In this document: positions 16,523-19,948 of the stretch, in pieces
How positions within the stretch are numbered: the stretch's first letter is position 1
Layout of the letters: every line of letters begins with the position of its first letter
Assembly: GCA_015523135.1 (NCBI GenBank)
Contig: WAKY01000096.1
Location: forward strand, 1-19,948
DNA: 19,948 bases
Reading direction: 5' to 3'
Origin: Candidatus Aciduliprofundum sp.
GTDB lineage: Archaea > Thermoplasmatota > Thermoplasmata > Thermoplasmatales > Aciduliprofundaceae
The notes under the pieces: generated by a model
Told to the model about the DNA's origin: nothing
Database searches by the model: none
What the model saw: only the letters and a program-made list of their open reading frames with translations
Program-made: the position numbers and the translations under genes

Positions 16523-16540
16523 CTTTTAATATAAAGAGTT
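16523..16540 (-). promoter_or_regulatory. TATA box/promoter of the hdr-frd-suc operon
   Basis: On the minus strand CTTTATATTAAAAG (16523-16536) matches the archaeal TATA consensus, with A-rich sequence just upstream. The predicted transcription start about 25 bases away is near 16505-16508, leaving a ~20-base leader that contains GGAGG for hdrC. No comparable promoter is seen within the next 11 kb of the operon. Confidence 0.65.
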
Positions 16541-16588
16541 TTTGTAAAGTGTTGAAATACAAAACATAAAATTTTAAATTTCAATTAT

Positions 16589-16642
16589 TTATAAACGATA
16601 TTCGCAAAATAATTTTGGAAATAAACCACATATCGTTAATAA
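16589..16642. repeat. long inverted repeat in the divergent intergenic region (candidate operator)
   Basis: TTATAAACGATAT (16589-16601) and ATATCGTTAATAA (16630-16642) are complementary at 12 of 13 positions, separated by 28 bases. The arm centres are about 41 bp apart, close to four helical turns. It lies upstream of the hdrC TATA box and upstream of the isoaspartyl peptidase promoter, so a regulator bound here could affect either gene. Function is inferred from symmetry and position only. Confidence 0.4.
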
Positions 16643-16697
16643 ATACAAAATTGATAATATTATCCTACAAATATAAAATTTGAATTGCCAAGATAAA

Positions 16698-16706
16698 AAT
16701 TATAAG
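16698..16706 (+). promoter_or_regulatory. TATA-like box giving a leaderless isoaspartyl peptidase mRNA
   Basis: AATTATAAG is centred about 26 bases before the ATG at 16728. That spacing is what is expected if transcription starts at or next to the start codon. No Shine-Dalgarno site stands at a usable distance. A second AT-rich box (AAATATAAAA near 16669-16678) is further up. Confidence 0.45.
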
Positions 16707-16727
16707 GATTCTAATTATTCTCCCAAT

Positions 16728-17552
16728 ATGAATGCCCTTGTACTCCATGGTGGTGCTTCAAATAAGATTGAATTGCGAGAAAGAGTGGAAGAATTTGCAG
16801 ATATTGCATTCCGAGAGGGAAATGCTTTAGAAAGTGTTGTAAAAGCTGTTGTGCTTATGGAAGATGACCCTTTATTCAATGCAGGTACAGGAAGCAATAT
16901 GAGACTGGATGGAAGCATACAGATGGATGCAGCAGTTATGATACCTGGAAATTTTGGAGGAGTGATAAATATCGAGAATGTGAAAAATCCTGTGCTTGTT
17001 GCAAGGGATGTTATGCTAAAATCACCTCATTTGATCTTGGCAGGAGACGGAGCTATAAAATTTGCCAGAAAAATGGGGTATGAATATTATGACCCTTCCA
17101 CAGATAAGGCAAGAGAAAAAAGAGATAAAATTATAGAAAAATTGAAGAATGGAGAGATTCCCGAGTATTACCATCCAAAATTCTTTCTTGAATTCTTGGG
17201 AGACACTGTAGGAGCTGTGGCAAGAATAAATGGAAAGTTTGCAGCTGCAGTATCCACAGGGGGAACTAGTTTGACTCTCCGTGGCAGAGTAGGAGATTCT
17301 CCAATTCCCGGGGCAGGCATATACTGTGGAGAAAGGGGGGCAGTTGTGGCCACGGGAATAGGTGAGGAAATAATAAAGAGAATGCTTTCAATAAATGTCT
17401 ACAACAGAATGGGAGAAATGCCATTAGAAGAAATTTGCAAAGAAGAGTTAGAAAAATTTGGCGATGTGCCTGTTGGAATAATAGCAGTTGATGAAAACTC
17501 AGAATGTGCACAATCCAATCTAACCATGCCTTATGCAATAAAGAAAGAGTAA
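16728..17552 (+). CDS. isoaspartyl peptidase / L-asparaginase (plant-type, Ntn-hydrolase T2)
   Basis: 274 residues from the ATG at 16728. The family cleaves isoaspartyl dipeptides and/or asparagine and is made as a precursor that cuts itself before a threonine. The expected nucleophile is T160 in LGDTVGAVA. Around it are the other signatures: NALVLHGGA at the N-terminus, FNAGTGSNMRLDG (50-62), MDAAVM, then AAVSTGG and GRVGDSPIPGAGIYC after the cleavage site. The precursor would give roughly 159- and 115-residue alpha and beta chains. I chose the ATG rather than an in-frame TTG at 16680 because similarity begins at MNALVLHGG, the TATA-like box lies 26 bases upstream, and nothing supports the TTG. 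It likely serves repair or breakdown of peptides, which suits a peptide fermenter. It is transcribed divergently from the hdr operon. Confidence 0.92.
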   Translation: MNALVLHGGASNKIELRERVEEFADIAFREGNALESVVKAVVLMEDDPLFNAGTGSNMRLDGSIQMDAAVMIPGNFGGVINIENVKNPVLVARDVMLKSPHLILAGDGAIKFARKMGYEYYDPSTDKAREKRDKIIEKLKNGEIPEYYHPKFFLEFLGDTVGAVARINGKFAAAVSTGGTSLTLRGRVGDSPIPGAGIYCGERGAVVATGIGEEIIKRMLSINVYNRMGEMPLEEICKEELEKFGDVPVGIIAVDENSECAQSNLTMPYAIKKE

Positions 17553-17557
17553 AAAAA

Positions 17558-17565
17558 TTTAAATT
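17558..17565 (+). promoter_or_regulatory. TATA-like box before the 125-residue coiled-coil gene
   Basis: TTTAAATT lies just after the stop of the isoaspartyl peptidase gene, centred about 26 bases before the ATG at 17588. This again fits a leaderless transcript, and no Shine-Dalgarno site is present there. The element could equally be incidental AT-richness. Confidence 0.35.
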
Positions 17566-17587
17566 CTTTGTCCACTATCTCTATCAT

Positions 17588-17965
17588 ATGGGGAAGAGTG
17601 ATATACTTAGAGAGATTGAATCTTTAAAACAGCAGATAACTGAGGTAAATGAGAAGGTTGATACTCTTCTTAAAAAGCAAAAGGATGTTGAAAAAAAGCT
17701 CCAAACATTAAATGAAATAGAAGATATCCTTGATACCTTACCAGCAAAATTAAACACTGCGTCTTTTCAAATAATTTCAAATTTTGAAGATAGTACAAAA
17801 AAAGTTAGCAAAAAGATTGAAGATTCAATAGATAAAAGCTTGAATAAACTGGATAAACTTGCAGACATCAACAAAAGATTGGATAACTTTGAGGAGGATT
17901 TAAGAGCGTATATTTCTAAAATGAGATTTATGCTTTTAGAGTTGGAAGACAGCTTGAGGAGGTGA
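17588..17965 (+). CDS. small coiled-coil protein of unknown function
   Basis: 125 residues starting MGKSDILREIESLKQQ. The whole chain is charged and helical, with heptad-like spacing of L, I and V (for example LREIESLKQQITEVNEKVD and LNKLDKLADINKRLDNFEE) and no cysteine or glycine-rich loop. No enzyme motif, signal peptide or membrane segment is seen. An upstream in-frame ATG at 17504 would lie inside the preceding gene and add a non-helical segment, so it is not the start. The stop codon TGA at 17963-17965 overlaps the Shine-Dalgarno of the next gene, whose start follows after four bases. The pair is therefore an operon and the proteins may interact through their coils. I do not recognise a named family. 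Confidence 0.75.
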   Translation: MGKSDILREIESLKQQITEVNEKVDTLLKKQKDVEKKLQTLNEIEDILDTLPAKLNTASFQIISNFEDSTKKVSKKIEDSIDKSLNKLDKLADINKRLDNFEEDLRAYISKMRFMLLELEDSLRR

Positions 17966-17969
17966 GAGT

Positions 17970-18890
17970 GTGAGCAAACTTTTTGGAGGAACTAAAAAAT
18001 CAGAGTATGAAAACGAAAAGGAAATGAGCGAGCTAATAAGAAAATATTCATCACTAAATAAAAAAATTGAAGAGGCCTTAGAAAAAATTGATGGAATAAT
18101 TGAGAAGCACAAAGAGATTGAAGATAGGGAAAAAGAGCTGGGAGAGAAAGAGGATAAAATTTCAAAACTATTTGAGAAGCTCTCAACCATAGATTCAATG
18201 ATTGAAAAATTAAAAGAGAGTGAAAATACCCTATTCGCAAGAGAGCAAAATATTGAAAATATGGAAAAATCTTTAGAAGAGAAAGAAAAAGCACTAAATG
18301 AGCTAATTGAGCAAAGTAAAAACTCTTTAAAAAGTATTGAAGATAAAGTTTCAAATTTAATGGATATAATTACAAAGTGGGATGAGGAACGCAAAAAGTG
18401 GGATGAAGAGAAGAAGAAAGAGGAAGCTGAGCTTTCTAAGAGAGAGAAAGCCATAGAGCATCTCAAAAATACTTTAGAACTAAGAGCTAGAAATATAGAA
18501 AGCAAAGAAGAGGAAATTGCAGACCTTGAAAAGAAGAAAGAGCTGCTTATGAAAGAGCTTGATGAATTAGAAGTTAAGAAGAGAACACAGTATTCGGAGT
18601 ATGAAGAGAAACTCAAGAATTGGGAGAAAGAATTAATGGCAAAAGAGAAAGAACTTGCGGGATATCAGAGGATACTTGTAGAAAGGGAAGAGAAACTTCA
18701 GGAGAGCAAAAAGGAGATAGAAATGCTTATGGAAGAGAACAAGAGAAAAGAAAAGAAGCTAAGAGATTTTGAGAAAGAGATAGAAGAATTGCAAGAGGAG
18801 GTAAAATTCCTTAACACAAGAATAAAAGAATTGACCAAACAAAAAGAAGAGCTTCTCAAAGATATAGCTTCTTTGAGAGCTCAAATCTAA
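17970..18890 (+). CDS. long coiled-coil protein of unknown function
   Basis: 306 residues from a GTG start; GGAGGTGA ends four bases before it, which supports this codon over the later ATG at codon 19. From about residue 8 to the end the sequence is a nearly unbroken run of K, E, L and I with heptad periodicity (IEEALEKIDGIIEKHKEIED, LEKKKELLMKELDELEVKK), with a tryptophan-bearing segment near residues 130-145. There is no ATPase head, hinge, signal peptide or membrane segment, so it is not a complete SMC/Rad50 protein despite the similar composition. It could be a filament-forming, scaffold or cell-division accessory protein; nothing in the sequence decides. It is translationally linked to the 125-residue coiled-coil protein and is followed by a T-tract and a tRNA gene. 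Confidence 0.8.
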   Translation: MSKLFGGTKKSEYENEKEMSELIRKYSSLNKKIEEALEKIDGIIEKHKEIEDREKELGEKEDKISKLFEKLSTIDSMIEKLKESENTLFAREQNIENMEKSLEEKEKALNELIEQSKNSLKSIEDKVSNLMDIITKWDEERKKWDEEKKKEEAELSKREKAIEHLKNTLELRARNIESKEEEIADLEKKKELLMKELDELEVKKRTQYSEYEEKLKNWEKELMAKEKELAGYQRILVEREEKLQESKKEIEMLMEENKRKEKKLRDFEKEIEELQEEVKFLNTRIKELTKQKEELLKDIASLRAQI

Positions 18891-18900
18891 CTTTTTTATT
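18891..18900 (+). terminator. T-tract after the coiled-coil operon
   Basis: A T6 run (cttttttatt) directly follows the stop codon, with another T6 at 18932-18938 just before the tRNA-Ser gene. U-rich tracts act as terminators in archaea. No hairpin precedes it. Confidence 0.4.
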
Positions 18901-18910
18901 TAAAGAAAAA

Positions 18911-18920
18911 TCTAAATACA
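18911..18920 (+). promoter_or_regulatory. TATA-like box A of tRNA-Ser
   Basis: TCTAAATACA is centred about 25 bases before the first base of tRNA-Ser at 18941, the normal archaeal spacing. The match to consensus is moderate. Confidence 0.4.
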
Positions 18921-18940
18921 CAATACCAATTCTTTTTTGA

Positions 18941-19023
18941 GCCGAGGTAGCCTAGTCAGGCAAGGCGGTGGATTCGAGATCCACTGGGCTCTGCCCTCGG
19001 GAGTTCGAATCTCCCCCTCGGCG
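18941..19023 (+). tRNA. tRNA-Ser(CGA)
   Basis: Class II tRNA of 83 bases that can be folded fully by eye. Acceptor stem GCCGAGG/CCTCGGC, anticodon stem GTGGA/TCCAC with loop TTCGAGA and anticodon CGA at 18975-18977, long variable arm with stem GGGC/GCCC, T stem GGGAG/CTCCC with loop TTCGAAT, and discriminator G at 19023. The long variable arm and G discriminator are serine features. The 3' CCA is not encoded. It reads UCG codons. Confidence 0.97.
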
Positions 19024-19028
19024 CTACG

Positions 19029-19038
19029 CTTATATATT
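19029..19038 (+). promoter_or_regulatory. TATA box upstream of tRNA-Gly
   Basis: CTTATATATT is a strong archaeal TATA match. It is centred about 26 bases before 19061, where a partial copy of the tRNA-Gly 5' end begins, rather than 26 bases before the tRNA itself at 19103. The tRNA would thus be made with a leader of about 42 bases. Confidence 0.6.
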
Positions 19039-19054
19039 GGATATCATATCACCC

Positions 19055-19112
19055 AAATACGCGGGTGTGGCAAACATATTTGATGTGAGCTCACCTGCAA
19101 ATGCGGGTGTGG
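19055..19112 (+). repeat. direct repeat duplicating the 5' end of tRNA-Gly
   Basis: GCGGGTGTGG occurs at 19061-19070 and again as the first ten bases of tRNA-Gly at 19103-19112. Both copies are preceded by CAAAT, with two extra bases (AC) in the upstream copy. The intervening 32 bases hold the perfect palindrome GTGAGCTCAC (19085-19094). Confidence 0.75.
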
Positions 19113-19175
19113 TGTAGCCTGGTAACACGAGGCCCTGCCACGGCTTTGCCCCGGGTTCAAATCCCGGCACCCGCA
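19103..19175 (+). tRNA. tRNA-Gly(GCC)
   Basis: 73 bases with a complete cloverleaf. Acceptor stem GCGGGTG/CACCCGC, D stem GTGT/ACAC, anticodon stem AGGCC/GGCTT (one G-T pair) with loop CTGCCAC and anticodon GCC at 19137-19139, four-base variable region TGCC, T stem CCGGG/CCCGG with loop TTCAAAT, discriminator A at 19175. No CCA is encoded and there is no intron. It lies 79 bases after tRNA-Ser. Confidence 0.97.
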
Positions 19176-19403
19176 CTAAGCCCATTTCTTAGAAAGAAAG
19201 GTGCCACAGCCCTGCAAAGCAGGGCATGCTCACATCTTACGATGCTCATTTATCCCCAAATAATAGTAATTATGAGATGTTTTTATATTACTCAATCCAT
19301 GGGATGATTTTATTATGTAGCTGAATGATAAAAATTACATTTAAGCATAATAACCATCGTATCATATTTGGAGAGTTATCTATTTGGAAATTGTAAACAC
19401 TAA
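19176..19403. other. intergenic region after tRNA-Gly
   Basis: No convincing gene is seen here. It contains two small hairpins: TTTCTT/AAGAAA (19185-19199) and a perfect 7-bp stem with three-base loop, GCCCTGC-AAA-GCAGGGC (19209-19225). Neither is followed by a clear T-run. A nine-base stretch at 19228-19236 is the reverse complement of 19082-19090 on the other side of tRNA-Gly. The rest is AT-rich without a recognised signal. Confidence 0.5.
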
Positions 19404-19409
19404 CTATTT

Positions 19410-19719
19410 ACTCCCCCAGCGGAAATATCTAAAATAAGGATTAGAAGCACATCAAAGAAGGAAAAGAATGTTGCATTCTGAGCATTATGTGAATTTACAA
19501 AGATTATGAACAAGAAGATTGAGGAGTTAGGGTTTGAAGATTTTGATGAGATTCTAACAGCGGAACCTCAGAGTGAGCCTATTAAAGTTTACGATGTAGA
19601 TGTATATTCTGAAAATCTCATATGGCCTCATGCTCGCTCTATTTGAGAAGTATCCAGAGATGCATAGATGGTTGCTTTATAATATTTTAATACAAGATGT
19701 GAGTAATCCAGGACGATAA
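19410..19719 (+). pseudogene. probable decayed protein-coding fragment, family unknown
   Basis: The plus strand shows protein-like sequence broken by an in-frame stop and a frameshift. Frame one gives ISKIRIRSTSKKEKNVAF, a TGA at 19479-19481, then ALCEFTKIMNKKIEELGF and further acidic, helix-prone sequence to a TGA at 19644. In the next frame the text continues from about 19624 (LMLALFEKYPEMHRWLLYN) to a stop at 19717. The K/E-rich composition resembles real coding sequence of this genome, and one stop plus one shift would join the pieces. The only intact part is a 46-codon ORF from ATG 19506 without a Shine-Dalgarno. No family is recognised. The last 90 bases overlap the minus-strand ORF, so one of the two readings there is wrong or one gene has run into the other. 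Confidence 0.35.
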
Positions 19720-19948
19720 ATATCCCATCTACACGAAGTGTATGATTCGTTACAGTTTTATAATCAGATATATTCCATAAAATTGTGCCCTTAATTGTAA
19801 AATGGTCATATATGGGCTTAAATCCGATATACGCAGTATTAGTAGCATTTGCCGCAGGCCTCATCTTTTCTTTATTCATAAGAGATGCATTCTTAACCCA
19901 AATATCATTCATGAGAAATTGATAATTGGCTTTTGAATTCTCCAATTC
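19628..19948 (-). CDS. C-terminal part of an uncharacterised protein (partial at the right edge)
   Basis: The frame is open from the window edge to a stop at 19628, giving about 106 residues; the true start is outside the window. The sequence is strand-rich with alternating hydrophobic residues (FTIKGTILWNISDYKTV, DGIFIVLDYSHLVLKYYK) and has four N-x-S/T sequons (NAS, NAT, NIS, NHT). A secreted or cell-surface beta protein would fit, similar in style to the one at the left edge, but this is an inference from composition. There is no recognised motif. The last ~30 codons overlap a decayed plus-strand fragment, so the C-terminal tail may not be original. Confidence 0.45.
   Translation of the reverse strand, partial: ELENSKANYQFLMNDIWVKNASLMNKEKMRPAANATNTAYIGFKPIYDHFTIKGTILWNISDYKTVTNHTLRVDGIFIVLDYSHLVLKYYKATIYASLDTSQIERA

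Noticed and set aside
16680..16727. TTG start adding 16 residues to the isoaspartyl peptidase
   Set aside because: Family similarity begins at the ATG at 16728, and the TATA-like box lies inside the would-be extension.
17504..17587. Upstream ATG for the 125-residue coiled-coil protein
   Set aside because: It lies inside the end of the preceding gene, adds a cysteine-bearing non-helical stretch, and the ATG at 17588 has a TATA-like box at proper spacing.
17936..18616. 226-codon ORF on the minus strand opposite the long coiled-coil gene
   Set aside because: Its product is almost only S, F, L and I, the mirror image of a K/E-rich coding strand; no Shine-Dalgarno site or promoter supports it.
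19305..19345. C/D box small RNA suggested by a GGATGAT, CTGA and TGATAA series
   Set aside because: The C box is not a proper RUGAUGA match and no second D box follows, so it does not meet the C/D layout.
1..19948. CRISPR array, insertion sequence or integrase
   Set aside because: No regularly spaced repeats, transposase or recombinase motifs were seen; the only repeats found are the short ones listed.

Overview
The window is AT-rich and gene-dense and looks archaeal. Evidence: TATA-box promoters about 25 bases upstream of starts, plus-strand genes without Shine-Dalgarno sites that look leaderless, tRNA genes without an encoded CCA, and heterodisulfide-reductase (Hdr) type electron-transfer genes. 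An anaerobic, amino-acid-fermenting euryarchaeon related to Aciduliprofundum (DHVE2 group, Thermoplasmata side) is my best guess from memory of gene content. That guess is an inference and needs a similarity search.

Layout. (1) Positions 1-1147, minus strand: the N-terminal 382 residues of a secreted, beta-rich surface protein that runs off the left edge. (2) Positions 1216-16483, minus strand: thirteen genes in one direction with gaps of -8 to +9 bases, apart from one gap of 44 bases. Read 5' to 3' they are hdrC, hdrB, hdrA, a second larger HdrA-like protein, mvhD-like, FrhB/FdhB-like, fumarate reductase/succinate dehydrogenase iron-sulfur subunit, its flavoprotein subunit, a CCG-domain protein that has lost most cysteines, a LutB-like LUD/ferredoxin protein, NAD(P)-malic enzyme, sucC and sucD. 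(3) Positions 16484-16727: a divergent intergenic region with a TATA box for the operon and a long inverted repeat. (4) Positions 16728-18890, plus strand: an isoaspartyl peptidase/asparaginase, then two coiled-coil proteins. (5) Positions 18941-19175, plus strand: tRNA-Ser(CGA) and tRNA-Gly(GCC). (6) Positions 19176-19948: mostly non-coding, with a probable decayed gene fragment and the C-terminal end of a minus-strand ORF that leaves the right edge.

How the genes fit together. The long operon joins a soluble flavin/iron-sulfur electron-transfer module (HdrABC, HdrA', MvhD, FrhB-like) to a soluble fumarate/succinate oxidoreductase, to LutA/LutB-like partners, and to two carbon enzymes. Succinyl-CoA synthetase makes ATP/GTP and succinate from succinyl-CoA, the oxidoreductase interconverts succinate and fumarate, and malic enzyme makes pyruvate from malate. 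Only fumarase is missing for a route from succinyl-CoA to pyruvate. No membrane anchor, cytochrome b, hydrogenase large subunit or formate dehydrogenase large subunit lies in the run. I read it as a candidate cytoplasmic Hdr-linked succinate/fumarate redox complex, possibly using flavin-based electron bifurcation or confurcation. The families are well supported; the complex, its partners and its direction are inference.
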